NCBI RefSeq assembly: GCF_000422265.1
Contig: NZ_AULL01000013.1
Location: 310,001 to 374,000 of the forward strand
Direction: 5' to 3'
DNA from: Kaistella palustris DSM 21579
GTDB taxonomy: Bacteria; Bacteroidota; Bacteroidia; Flavobacteriales; Weeksellaceae
Length of the DNA: 64,000 bases
The notes beneath the pieces are model-generated. The model had not been told where the DNA came from. It did not search any database and was given only the letters and a program-made list of their open reading frames with translations. This document shows, in pieces, positions 18,340-27,271 of the stretch; within the stretch, counting starts at the first letter, position 1, and each line of letters starts with the position of its first letter. The translations under genes were made by a program, and so were the position numbers.

Positions 18340-18834
18340 ATGGAACAGATTTTATTTTTCGCCGTTGCGGCGCTCGCAACTGCCAGTGCTTTTTATTTCG
18401 TGTTTGCCAGGAATCCCCTTTACTCTATTCTAGCGCTGATCGTTACCATGTTTTCGATCGCAGGTCTGTATATTTTACTTAATGCGCAGTTCCTCGGTAT
18501 TGTGCAGATCATTGTGTACGCTGGTGCGATCATGGTTTTGTTCCTTTATATTCTGATGATGCTTAATTTAAATAAAGCAGATGAAAGTAAAAAACAGAAC
18601 CTGATGAAGTTTGTGGGCGTGTTTTCTGCCGGACTTCTGCTGATCGCGATTTTAGGAGCTTTCCGCGGATTTAAGGTTGAAGCCGCTGCAGCGGATGTAG
18701 ATGCGGGCGTGGGTCTGACAAAAAACCTGGGGAGATTATTGTTTAATGAATATGTACTGCCATTTGAACTTGCATCGGTCCTTATTTTAGCAGGGATCGT
18801 TGGTGCAGTTTTAATCGGTAAAAAAGATTTATAG
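18340..18834 (+). CDS. nuoJ: NADH-quinone oxidoreductase subunit J
   Basis: 164 residues, ND6-like, five hydrophobic helices. VQIIVYAGAIMVLFLYILMM-type helix 3 is conserved and contains the pi-bulge region of the family. Begins at the base after the nuoI stop; nuoK follows 4 bases after its own stop. Confidence 0.94.
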   Translation: MEQILFFAVAALATASAFYFVFARNPLYSILALIVTMFSIAGLYILLNAQFLGIVQIIVYAGAIMVLFLYILMMLNLNKADESKKQNLMKFVGVFSAGLLLIAILGAFRGFKVEAAAADVDAGVGLTKNLGRLLFNEYVLPFELASVLILAGIVGAVLIGKKDL

Positions 18835-18838
18835 GATT

Positions 18839-19168
18839 ATGGGAGAAGTAAATTCATTTGTACAGGCCGTACCGCTGGAATATTTTATAGTTCTGAGTTC
18901 GGTATTGTTTTGCCTGGGCGTGCTGGGCGTGTTGATCCGCAAAAATGCCATTATCATTCTGGGATGCGTAGAGCTGATGCTGAATTCTGTTAACCTTTTG
19001 CTGGCGGCGTTCTCCAGTTACAAAGGCGACGGAAACGGGCAGATCCTCGTGTTCTTCATTATGGTGGTCGCTGCCGCAGAAGTTGCTGTAGGACTGGCGA
19101 TAATCGCAATGTTGTACAGAAACACAAAATCTGTCGACATCAGTATTTTTAATAAATTAAGAGGATAA
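18839..19168 (+). CDS. nuoK: NADH-quinone oxidoreductase subunit K
   Basis: 109 residues, ND4L-like, three helices. The family's conserved membrane glutamates appear in GCVELMLNSVNLLL and AAAEVAVGLAIIAML. Part of the proton-pumping chain in the membrane arm. nuoL follows after 7 bases. Confidence 0.95.
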   Translation: MGEVNSFVQAVPLEYFIVLSSVLFCLGVLGVLIRKNAIIILGCVELMLNSVNLLLAAFSSYKGDGNGQILVFFIMVVAAAEVAVGLAIIAMLYRNTKSVDISIFNKLRG

Positions 19169-19175
19169 GAACAGC

Positions 19176-21071
19176 ATGGAAAATTTAGTTTACGCTATCA
19201 TACTTTTACCTTTACTTGGCTTTTTGTTTTCGGGACTGTTCGGAAAAAAACTGCCTAAAATCCTGGTCGGAAGTATTACAACACTCGTGGTTTTTGTCTC
19301 GTTCTGCATTGCCCTGAGCATATTTTTGAAATTTGATGCTGAATCGCAGCCCGTGATTGTACGTGCATTTGAATGGTTTCGAATCAATGGTATTCAGGTC
19401 AATTTTGGATTTCAGATCGACCAGCTTTCATTAATGATGATCATGATTATTACGGGAATCGGTTCTCTGATCCACCTGTATTCTATCGGCTACATGAGCG
19501 AGGATGAAGGTTTTTATAAATTCTTCAGTTACCTGAATCTGTTTATTTTTTCGATGTTGCTTTTGGTGATGGGAAGCAATTATTTGATACTGTTCATCGG
19601 TTGGGAAGGTGTAGGATTATGTTCCTATTTGCTTATCGGTTTCTGGTATAAGAACAAAGAATATGGTGCGGCTGCAAGAAAAGCTTTCATCATGAACAGA
19701 ATCGGTGACCTTGGAATGATCATTGGAATCCTGATGATCGCTTACCAAACCAATGCTGTCGATTACCTGTCTGTAGCACAGAATTCTTCGAAATTCGCGC
19801 TGGACTCGCCGGTCATCATCTTTATTACTGCGAGTTTATTTATTGGCGCTGTGGGTAAATCTGCCCAGATTCCGTTATTTACCTGGTTGCCCGACGCGAT
19901 GGCCGGACCAACGCCGGTTTCAGCATTGATCCACGCTGCGACGATGGTAACTGCCGGAATTTATTTAGTGGTTCGTTCGAACTTCCTGTATTCACTGGCT
20001 CCCACAACCATGGACGGAATACTGTTCATCGGATTGCTGACCGCTTTGGTTGCAGCCTTTATCGGTCTCCGCCAGAACGACATCAAAAAAGTGCTTGCCT
20101 ACTCTACTGTTTCACAACTCGGTTTTATGTTCGTTGCAGTAGGGGTTGGTGCTTATACCACAGCAATGTTTCACTTAATGACGCATGCCTTCTTTAAAGC
20201 TTTATTATTCTTAGGTTCCGGTTCTGTGATTCACGCAATGAGTGGCGAACAGGATATGCGGATGATGGGTGGATTAAAGAAAAAAATACCGGTAACGCAC
20301 ATCACTTTCCTTATCGGAACACTCGCCATATCAGGCTTCCCTTTCCTTTCCGGTATGATCTCAAAAGATGAAATCCTTACAAATGCTTTTGGTAAAAGTC
20401 CGTTTATCTGGCTGATCCTTTTTGCAATTGCTGCCATGACGGCGATTTATATGTTCCGGGCATACTACCTGACCTTTCATGGTGAATTCCGTGGTACCGA
20501 AGAACAGAAACATCATTTGCATGAAAGTCCAAAAACAATGACCATTCCGCTGATGGTGCTGGCGGTATTCTCTGTAATAGGAGGATTTATCAATCTGCCG
20601 CATTTTATCGGTCATGGGTCATATGCGAAATTAGGCGACTGGCTGAAATCAATTTATGTGTACGACGTACAGTTGCCGGAGGTAAACTTCACTACGGAAA
20701 TGATTCTACTCGCATTAACTGTACTCATGTTTTTCGCAGTTTGGTTTATTGTAAAAAACATTTATGTAAACAAGAAAAAAATGGCCTTGCCAGACGAGAA
20801 ATACAGTGGCTGGGAGCGCCTCTCCAACAGAAAATTATTCCTGGATGAACTTTACAACGCGACTTTTGTGCGGTTTGTGGAAGGTCTTGGTGTAGGAGGA
20901 AATATGTTCGATAAAGGTGTTCTGAACAGATTCGTAGAATTCATCGGAACCGGTGCCGAAGATTCCGGCCGGGCTGCAAAACGCCTGCAGAATGGTAATG
21001 TTGAGAATTATGTGCTCATCATGTCTTTGGCGATCGGAATTATTTTAATTGTTAACTTTTTATTACAATAG
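19176..21071 (+). CDS. nuoL: NADH-quinone oxidoreductase subunit L
   Basis: 631 residues, ND5-like antiporter subunit at the distal end of the membrane arm. WEGVGLCSYLLIGFW and MAGPTPVSALIHAATMVTAG are the conserved helix 5 and helix 7-8 segments. The long C-terminal amphipathic lateral helix and last membrane helix (IMSLAIGIILIVNFLL) are present. Normal length. nuoM starts 3 bases after its stop. Confidence 0.96.
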   Translation: MENLVYAIILLPLLGFLFSGLFGKKLPKILVGSITTLVVFVSFCIALSIFLKFDAESQPVIVRAFEWFRINGIQVNFGFQIDQLSLMMIMIITGIGSLIHLYSIGYMSEDEGFYKFFSYLNLFIFSMLLLVMGSNYLILFIGWEGVGLCSYLLIGFWYKNKEYGAAARKAFIMNRIGDLGMIIGILMIAYQTNAVDYLSVAQNSSKFALDSPVIIFITASLFIGAVGKSAQIPLFTWLPDAMAGPTPVSALIHAATMVTAGIYLVVRSNFLYSLAPTTMDGILFIGLLTALVAAFIGLRQNDIKKVLAYSTVSQLGFMFVAVGVGAYTTAMFHLMTHAFFKALLFLGSGSVIHAMSGEQDMRMMGGLKKKIPVTHITFLIGTLAISGFPFLSGMISKDEILTNAFGKSPFIWLILFAIAAMTAIYMFRAYYLTFHGEFRGTEEQKHHLHESPKTMTIPLMVLAVFSVIGGFINLPHFIGHGSYAKLGDWLKSIYVYDVQLPEVNFTTEMILLALTVLMFFAVWFIVKNIYVNKKKMALPDEKYSGWERLSNRKLFLDELYNATFVRFVEGLGVGGNMFDKGVLNRFVEFIGTGAEDSGRAAKRLQNGNVENYVLIMSLAIGIILIVNFLLQ

Positions 21072-21074
21072 TAA

Positions 21075-22568
21075 ATGTCATACCTGTTATTAACATTACT
21101 CCTGTTACCTCTTGTAGGTTCTGCATTGGTATTCGCGTGGAAAAATCCCGCAAGTAAGTATTTAGCGCTGGGACTCGCGTTTGCCCAAATGTTCCTCACC
21201 TTCTACATGTTGGCGGACTTCGATTTCAAACCTACGGTCGATGGGGTTTTGCAGTACGAGATCAATTATCCCTGGTCCAACTACATCAAAAGTAACCTTC
21301 ATTTCGGTATTGATGGACTCAGTATGTTGCTGGTACTGTTAACGAATATATTAACACCGCTGATCATACTATCTTCCTTTAATGAAAAGCCGGGCTACAG
21401 AAATACGTTCTACGGTTTGATCCTGCTCATGCAGTTTGGTCTTCTTGGCGTGTTTACAGCTTTAGACGGTTTATTATTCTACGTTTTCTGGGAAGTAACT
21501 CTTATCCCAATCTGGCTTATCGCCGGTATCTGGGGTCAGGAAAACAAGAAAATTCAGTTCACCACGAAGTTCTTTGTGTACACCTTCGTAGGTTCTTTAT
21601 TTATGCTGATCGGTTTGATCTATGTATACACGAACTCTGCGTCTTTCGCTTTAACAGACCTTTATAATGCAGACCTGAATCTGTCGCAGCAAACGGTTGT
21701 TTTCTGGTTTATTTTCTTCGCATTTGCGGTGAAGCTGCCGATCTTCCCGTTTCACTCCTGGCAGCCCGACACGTATACATATTCGCCAACACAGGGTTCC
21801 ATGCTGCTTTCCGGTATTATGCTGAAAATGGCGATCTATGGTTTACTGCGCTACTTGTTGCCCGTTACACCGGATGCAGTTCTGGGGATTTCCGGAAAGA
21901 TCGTTCTGGTCCTCGCCATTATTGGGATCGTACACGGAGCGCTCATCGCGATCATTCAAAATGACTCTAAACGCATCATCGCCTATTCATCATTATCACA
22001 CGTTGGCTTAATGACAGCGGGGATTATGGCGTCGGCGATTTTAACCATGCAGGGAACCTTAATGATAGAAGGCGGACAGGGTGCGCTGGTGCAGACATTT
22101 GCCCACGGTATCAACGTAGTCGGTCTCTTCTACTGTGCTGACATTTTATTCAAAAGATTCAAAACCCGTGATATCCGGAAAATGGGCGGACTTGCAAAAG
22201 TAGCTCCGAAATTTGCAGTTCTTTTTATGGTGGTTTTATTGGGCTCGATCGCGCTGCCGCTTACCAACGGTTTTATCGGTGAGTTTATACTGATCAAATC
22301 CATTTTCGATTACAGTATTTTTGCGGCAATTGTTGCCGGAACAACCATGATATTTTCATCAGTTTACCTTTTCCGTTTTTACGGCAAAGCCATGTTCGGT
22401 GAAGGCGATGAGCAGATCCTGGCGTCAGCGGGCGACCTCAGTCCGGTAGAATTTTCAGTGATGGCAAGTTTGGCAGTATTTGTAATCCTGCTTGGTATAT
22501 TTCCGCAGCCGATTCTGGATATGGTCGACAGTTCGCTGAAATTTATTTTCACTTCTATGGTGAACTAA
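21075..22568 (+). CDS. nuoM: NADH-quinone oxidoreductase subunit M
   Basis: 497 residues, ND4-like antiporter subunit. FWEVTLIPIWLIAGIWG carries the conserved Glu of helix 5, PIFPFHSWQPDTYTYSPTQG covers helix 7-8, and YSSLSHVGLM follows. About 14 hydrophobic helices, of normal length. Part of the proton-translocating arm. An 82-base gap with a degenerate 7-bp repeat separates it from nuoN. Confidence 0.96.
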   Translation: MSYLLLTLLLLPLVGSALVFAWKNPASKYLALGLAFAQMFLTFYMLADFDFKPTVDGVLQYEINYPWSNYIKSNLHFGIDGLSMLLVLLTNILTPLIILSSFNEKPGYRNTFYGLILLMQFGLLGVFTALDGLLFYVFWEVTLIPIWLIAGIWGQENKKIQFTTKFFVYTFVGSLFMLIGLIYVYTNSASFALTDLYNADLNLSQQTVVFWFIFFAFAVKLPIFPFHSWQPDTYTYSPTQGSMLLSGIMLKMAIYGLLRYLLPVTPDAVLGISGKIVLVLAIIGIVHGALIAIIQNDSKRIIAYSSLSHVGLMTAGIMASAILTMQGTLMIEGGQGALVQTFAHGINVVGLFYCADILFKRFKTRDIRKMGGLAKVAPKFAVLFMVVLLGSIALPLTNGFIGEFILIKSIFDYSIFAAIVAGTTMIFSSVYLFRFYGKAMFGEGDEQILASAGDLSPVEFSVMASLAVFVILLGIFPQPILDMVDSSLKFIFTSMVN

Positions 22569-22591
22569 GAAATCTGTACGTAAACAATAAA

Positions 22592-22624
22592 GACTTGAAG
22601 ACTGAAGCTAAATCCTGAAGTCTG
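22592..22624. repeat. degenerate heptamer-like repeat between nuoM and nuoN
   Basis: GACTTGAA, GACTGAA, GCTAAAT, CCTGAA, GTCTGCT read as imperfect 7-bp steps with small indels. Weaker than the other heptamer arrays. Confidence 0.3.
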
Positions 22625-22650
22625 CTAAATAAAATTCAAATTCAAACTCA

Positions 22651-24030
22651 ATGAGCGTTTTAATCATCATATTCCTTACCGCAGTTGCCGCTTTGTTTGC
22701 CGGCGTTTTCGAGAAAGGAAAATATTCAAGATACATCGGTATTCTGGGACTCATCATCGCGTTTTATGTAAGTTTTCTGCCGGAAAACGCTTTCTTTAAC
22801 CAATACCTTAGTATGTACGAATACGGTGCAAATGCCGCGCTGTTCACCAAGATTTCTATTGTGGTAACATTGCTGATCTTCTTTCTGGGAGGTTTTGCCT
22901 TCAGCAATCACCGTAGCCATCAGTCGGAACTTTATGCGCTGATGCTCTTCTCGCTTTGTGGTGCTTTTGTGCTTTTTGGTTTCCAGAATTTAGTGACGCT
23001 TTTCTTAGGAATTGAAATACTTTCGATTCCGCTCTACGTTTTGGCGGGTTCGAGCAAGTCTGATCTGCGTTCCAATGAAGCTTCCATTAAATATTTCCTA
23101 ATGGGTGCCTTTGCCACAGGATTCCTGTTGTTTGGGATTGCTTTGGTTTACGGCAGTTCAAGTACTTTCGACCTGTATAAGATCCATACGTTCTCTGTTG
23201 AAAATCCAAAAAATCTCATGGTTACCATGGGCGCGGTTTTAATTCTGGTAGCGCTTGCATTTAAAGTTTCTCTCGCACCATTCCACATGTGGAGCCCGGA
23301 TGTATATCAGGGTTCGCCCTCTTTAATTACCGCATTCATGATGTCGGTGGTTAAAATCGCTGCATTCTTCGGTTTCTTCAAGATCATGACGGTTGGTTTT
23401 ATTGGCATTACAGGAGCGTGGATCAATATATTGGGCGTTCTTATCATCATCACTTTATTCCTTGCAAATGCAATGGGTCTGGCCCAGAGCAATGCCAAGC
23501 GGATGCTCGCCTATTCTTCTGTCTCACATGTTGGTTATCTGGGACTGATTTTTTACGGCATGAACAGTTTATCATCGTACAACCTCGCATTCTATCTTTT
23601 CGCTTATTCGCTTGCGACGGTCGGCGTGATGATGTGTCTGATCTGGGTTGAGAAGCTGAAACGTGAAACTTCTTATAGCGCCTTCCGCGGACTTGCTCAT
23701 TCTGAACCAATACTTGCGGTGGCAGCGGCACTTTCTATGCTTTCAATGGCTGGGATTCCGCTAACTGCAGGTTTTATGGGGAAATTCGGGATATTCGCAC
23801 AGGCAATTACCGCATCTCCATTTCTTGTTTTGATTGCAGTTTTGGGTTCCGCGCTGTCGATCGCTTATTACTTACGGCTCATTATGATCATGTTTTTCCC
23901 GAAAGAAAGCAGTTTCAAATCGCTCGAAAAAGTAAGTTTGACTTATAATATTATAGCAGTTTTCATCATATTTGCTCTGGTCGTACTGGGTGTTTTCCCT
24001 GACCTGTTTGCGAAACAGTTTGGATTGTAA
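22651..24030 (+). CDS. nuoN: NADH-quinone oxidoreductase subunit N
   Basis: 459 residues, ND2-like antiporter subunit and last gene of the operon. GIEILSIPLYVLAGS, PFHMWSPDVYQGSP and YSSVSHVGYLGL are hallmark segments. About 13-14 hydrophobic helices. A hairpin terminator follows directly, marking the end of the nuo transcript. Confidence 0.96.
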   Translation: MSVLIIIFLTAVAALFAGVFEKGKYSRYIGILGLIIAFYVSFLPENAFFNQYLSMYEYGANAALFTKISIVVTLLIFFLGGFAFSNHRSHQSELYALMLFSLCGAFVLFGFQNLVTLFLGIEILSIPLYVLAGSSKSDLRSNEASIKYFLMGAFATGFLLFGIALVYGSSSTFDLYKIHTFSVENPKNLMVTMGAVLILVALAFKVSLAPFHMWSPDVYQGSPSLITAFMMSVVKIAAFFGFFKIMTVGFIGITGAWINILGVLIIITLFLANAMGLAQSNAKRMLAYSSVSHVGYLGLIFYGMNSLSSYNLAFYLFAYSLATVGVMMCLIWVEKLKRETSYSAFRGLAHSEPILAVAAALSMLSMAGIPLTAGFMGKFGIFAQAITASPFLVLIAVLGSALSIAYYLRLIMIMFFPKESSFKSLEKVSLTYNIIAVFIIFALVVLGVFPDLFAKQFGL

Positions 24031-24050
24031 TTACCTTTTTTAGATATATT

Positions 24051-24085
24051 AAAAAGCGCATTTCTTTCGATTTGCGTTTTTTTTA
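24051..24085 (+). terminator. terminator of the nuo operon
   Basis: AAAGCGCA pairs with TGCGTTTT (one G-T wobble) around a 13-nt loop and runs into Ts, 20 bases after the nuoN stop. Confidence 0.75.
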
Positions 24086-24091
24086 TTATTA

Positions 24092-24141
24092 AAGATTAAT
24101 CATTTGATTAATTCATTTGTTTAAATCAAAAAATTAATCTT
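24092..24141. promoter_or_regulatory. inverted repeat, possible TetR operator
   Basis: AAGATTAAT (24092-24100) and ATTAATCTT (24133-24141) are perfect inverted copies 32 bases apart, with a further TTTGATTAAT between. They flank the predicted promoter of the tetR-like gene, so self-repression is possible. Inference only. Confidence 0.35.
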
Positions 24142-24148
24142 AACTTTA
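24117..24148 (+). promoter_or_regulatory. promoter of the tetR-led efflux operon
   Basis: TTG (24117-24119), a 21-base spacer, then TAACTTTA, one mismatch from TAnnTTTG. It ends 16 bases before the ATG. Confidence 0.5.
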
Positions 24149-24164
24149 CTTAAGAATTTAAAGC

Positions 24165-24761
24165 ATGAATACTGAAGAAATTTCCACCGAAGACAAAATT
24201 TTACTCGCCGCATCCAAAGTTTTTACAGAGAAAGGCTTTTCCGGCACACGAACGCGGGATATTGCAGAAGAAGCCGGAATTAATCTGGCACTTTTAAACT
24301 ACTATTTTCGAACAAAAGAAAAACTGTTTGAACAGGTGATGAAAGTCAAAATCGTTTTACTTTTCGGACAAATCATTCCAATCGTGACGAATGAGGAAAC
24401 TTCTTTAGAAGAAAAGATTGATTTAGCGAGCGTCAAATACTTTGACATTTTAACCAAGAATCCAAACCTTCCAATTTTCGTTTTAAGTGAAATTCAGAAG
24501 AAAACCTCCGACGTGAAATCACTTCTACCCTTTGATAAAGTTTTGAACAATTCATTCCTCATGCAACAGATTAAGGACAGAAAACCAGAAGTGAACCCTT
24601 TTCATTTCCTTATCAACTTTTTAAGCATGACGGTTTTTCCATTTGTTGGAAAACCGATTCTGCAATCTTTTGATTTGATGACTGATGCTGAATTTCAAAA
24701 ATTCGTAGAAGAAAGAAAAACCATGGTTCCCATGTGGATCAAAATGATGTTAAATAATTAG
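24165..24761 (+). CDS. TetR/AcrR family transcriptional regulator
   Basis: 198 residues. The N-terminal helix-turn-helix reads ILLAASKVFTEKGFSGTRTRDIAEEAGIN followed by the typical LLNYYFRTKEKLFEQV. The C-terminal ligand-binding part resembles the CecR/YbiH type (FLINFLSMTVFPFVG). It heads an operon for a TolC / membrane-fusion / ABC efflux system, the same setting as E. coli cecR-ybhGFSR, so it probably represses its own operon in response to a transported compound. Ligand unknown. Confidence 0.88.
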   Translation: MNTEEISTEDKILLAASKVFTEKGFSGTRTRDIAEEAGINLALLNYYFRTKEKLFEQVMKVKIVLLFGQIIPIVTNEETSLEEKIDLASVKYFDILTKNPNLPIFVLSEIQKKTSDVKSLLPFDKVLNNSFLMQQIKDRKPEVNPFHFLINFLSMTVFPFVGKPILQSFDLMTDAEFQKFVEERKTMVPMWIKMMLNN

Positions 24762-24786
24762 CTGTAAAGCGGTATTCTTTAGTAAA

Positions 24787-24815
24787 ATGTACAAATGTCC
24801 CATGTACAATGTAAA
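24787..24815. repeat. ATGTACA heptamer repeat
   Basis: ATGTACA, (A), ATGTCCC, ATGTACA, ATGTAAA: four 7-bp units with one extra base, downstream of the tetR-like gene. The unit matches the TTGTACA array between nuoD and nuoE after a 1-base phase shift. Confidence 0.6.
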
Positions 24816-24840
24816 ATATATAAAGCAGACGTTTGATTTC

Positions 24841-24917
24841 TCATGTCTCATATCTCATATCTCATGTCTCACGTCTCATGTCTCACGTCTCCTGTCTCAC
24901 GTCTCCTGTCTCACGTC
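24841..24917. repeat. 11-copy heptamer array (TCATGTC / TCACGTC)
   Basis: Eleven uninterrupted 7-bp units of the form TC-A/C-TGTC, TCATATC or TCACGTC, ending 23 bases before the tolC-like ATG. It is the longest heptamer array in the window. Confidence 0.85.
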
Positions 24918-24940
24918 TGATTTCTAACCTCTAACCAACA

Positions 24941-26188
24941 ATGAAAACTTTAAAATACTTACTTCTTCTCCTCTTCTTCTCTGGTAATGCTCAAACATTG
25001 ACTTTAGAGGAATGTTACGGTTTGGCGAAACAGAATTATCCGCTTATCAAAAGGCATGAACTTATTTCGAAAACTAAAGAGTACAATCTTCAAAATGCCG
25101 CGAAAGGTTGGCTTCCACAAATTCAGATTATTGGTCAAGCTACCTATCAAAATGACGTCATCCAGTTCCCACTTTCACTTCCCAATATGACGATTGAACC
25201 TTTGAGCAAAGACCAATATAAAGTCTATGCAGATGTTCAGCAAAATATTTACGATGGCGGAATGATCTCGAATCAGAAAAAAATGGCAACCCTAAATTCT
25301 GAGATTGAATTACAAAAAACCGAAGTCGAAACCGATCAACTGGAATTGAGAATAAACCAAATTTATTTCGGAATTCTACAAACTAACGAACAACTTCAAC
25401 AAACAGAACTGACCAAATCTGATATCACAAACGGACTTAAAAAAGCAGAAGCACAACTGGAAAACGGCGTTATCTATAGAAGTAACGTAGATGTTTTAAA
25501 AGCACAATTGGTCAATATTGATCAAAAACAATTGGAACTGGAATCGATGAAAAAAAGTTTCTTACAAATGCTTTCTCTTTTCATTAATAAAAATTTAGAC
25601 GTAAACACGATACTTTTAAAACCGGAAAAAATTCTCATTCAAGACGAAAACAAACGCGCTGAACTGAAACTTTTCGAATTACAAAAACTTAGTTTGGACC
25701 AGCAAAAATCGAATATTAACTCGAAAAATCTGCCAAAATTCGGAGCATTCTTCCAAGGTGGTTACGGAAAACCGGGTTTTAATATGTTGAAAAATGAATT
25801 TGATGTTTTTTACATCGGCGGTTTGCGTTTAAATATTCCAATTTCTGGATTTTATACTAAGATAAATGATTTGGCTTTGGTAGAAGCTCAACAGCAGGAA
25901 ATTGACGTTCAAAAGGAAAACTTCCTTTTTAATCAGCAGTTTCAGACCATTCAAAATAATAATGATCTCGATAAAATCCAGCAATTAATTGCGAAAGATG
26001 ATGAACTTGTGATATTAAGAGAAAGTATTAAAAAAGCATCTTTAGCACAATTGGAAAACGGCGTTATTACGACGAATGATTATCTGCGCGACGTGAATGA
26101 ACTTGACCGCGCAAAAAATCAAAAAATCACGCACGAAATTCAGTACTTGTTAACGCAATATAATCTGAAAGCGCAGCTTAATCAGTGA
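24941..26188 (+). CDS. TolC family outer-membrane efflux channel
   Basis: 415 residues with a signal peptide (MKTLKYLLLLLFFSGNAQ). Two OEP repeats of long helices alternate with strand pairs: LEECYGLAKQNYPLIKR opens the first, and KKAEAQLENGVIYRSNVDVLKAQLV and its counterpart KKASLAQLENGVITTNDYLRDV mark equivalent positions in each half. It should form the outer-membrane duct for the downstream HlyD-like and ABC proteins. Confidence 0.9.
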   Translation: MKTLKYLLLLLFFSGNAQTLTLEECYGLAKQNYPLIKRHELISKTKEYNLQNAAKGWLPQIQIIGQATYQNDVIQFPLSLPNMTIEPLSKDQYKVYADVQQNIYDGGMISNQKKMATLNSEIELQKTEVETDQLELRINQIYFGILQTNEQLQQTELTKSDITNGLKKAEAQLENGVIYRSNVDVLKAQLVNIDQKQLELESMKKSFLQMLSLFINKNLDVNTILLKPEKILIQDENKRAELKLFELQKLSLDQQKSNINSKNLPKFGAFFQGGYGKPGFNMLKNEFDVFYIGGLRLNIPISGFYTKINDLALVEAQQQEIDVQKENFLFNQQFQTIQNNNDLDKIQQLIAKDDELVILRESIKKASLAQLENGVITTNDYLRDVNELDRAKNQKITHEIQYLLTQYNLKAQLNQ

Positions 26189-26190
26189 TT

Positions 26191-26230
26191 CAGTATTTAA
26201 GTATTTGAGTGTTTGAGTATTTGAGTATTT
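26191..26230. repeat. octamer repeat (GAGTATTT) between tolC-like and hlyD-like genes
   Basis: Five 8-bp units: CAGTATTT, AAGTATTT, GAGTGTTT, GAGTATTT, GAGTATTT. Unlike the other arrays the period is 8, not 7. Confidence 0.7.
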
Positions 26231-26266
26231 GAAAATTAGATAAAAAGATTTAAATAAAAACTTCCG

Positions 26267-27238
26267 ATGAAAAAATATATTTTACTTGCAATCATATTTT
26301 CCCTTGCTTCCTGCGACAATTCACATAATAACTACGATGCGTCCGGAACTTTTGAAGCCGAAGAGATCTTGGTGACGGCGAAAGCAAATGGAACCATTTT
26401 GAATCTTAATGTCGAAGAAGGTCAGATTTTAAAAATTAATGAAAAAGTTGGCGAAATTGATTCGAAAAGCATAGAATTACAAAAAGATCAGATCGTCGCA
26501 AGTATTGATGCCATCGACCAAAAAACAAATTCTGCGCTGCCTCAAATTCAGGTTTTGCAATCCCAGATTTCGGGACAATCCGCAAATGTTGGTGTTCTTC
26601 AGGAACAACTTCAAAATGCAATAAGAGAACGAAACAGAACAGCGAATTTAGTAGAAAAAGATGCTGCAACTAAAAAACAACTCGACGATGCAAATGGACA
26701 AATCAAAGTCATTCAAAAACAAATTTCTGCGGCACAAAGTCAGCTGAAGGTTTTGCAACAACAGATTTCAACAGCCAAAGAAAATGTTTCCATTCAAAAC
26801 CGCGCAATTTTAAGTGAAAGAAAACCAACCGAAAAAAAGGTGGCTCAAATCGATGAACAGTTGAAAAACAACATGATTGAAAGTCCAATTTCCGGAATGG
26901 TTTTGACGAAATATCTAAATCAGGGCGAATTTGCAGTTGTTGGAAAACCCATCTTCAAAATGGCAAATTTAGATTTGATGACTTTAAAATCGTTTGTGAC
27001 AGGAGATCAATTGCCACAAATAAAAATTGGTCAACAGGTAAAAGTGCTCATCGATTCTGCTGAAGGAAAAACCAAAGAACTTTCCGGAACAATTTACTGG
27101 ATCAGCTCAAAAGCCGAATTCACGCCAAAAACCATTCAAACAAAAAACGAAAGAGCAAATCTTGTTTATGCGGTAAAAATTCACGTCAAAAATGATGGTT
27201 ACCTCAAAATCGGAATGTACGGCGACGTAAAATTTTAA
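26267..27238 (+). CDS. HlyD-family periplasmic adaptor lipoprotein
   Basis: 323 residues. The signal ends in a lipobox (SLASC, Cys19 or nearby), so it is probably lipid-anchored. A biotinyl-lipoyl-like half (GTFEAEEILVTAKANGTILNLNVEEGQIL), a long coiled-coil hairpin rich in Gln (residues about 70-190), then the second lipoyl half and beta-barrel (MIESPISGMVLTKYLNQGEF). It matches YbhG/HlyD_D23 adaptors that join an inner-membrane ABC exporter to TolC. Confidence 0.9.
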   Translation: MKKYILLAIIFSLASCDNSHNNYDASGTFEAEEILVTAKANGTILNLNVEEGQILKINEKVGEIDSKSIELQKDQIVASIDAIDQKTNSALPQIQVLQSQISGQSANVGVLQEQLQNAIRERNRTANLVEKDAATKKQLDDANGQIKVIQKQISAAQSQLKVLQQQISTAKENVSIQNRAILSERKPTEKKVAQIDEQLKNNMIESPISGMVLTKYLNQGEFAVVGKPIFKMANLDLMTLKSFVTGDQLPQIKIGQQVKVLIDSAEGKTKELSGTIYWISSKAEFTPKTIQTKNERANLVYAVKIHVKNDGYLKIGMYGDVKF

Positions 27239-27271
27239 TTTTCTGAAACTGCCAACTCTCAACTGAAAAAA

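Noticed and set aside
24841-24917. CRISPR array at the TCATGTC repeats
   Set aside because: The period is 7 bp with no spacers; it is a simple tandem repeat.
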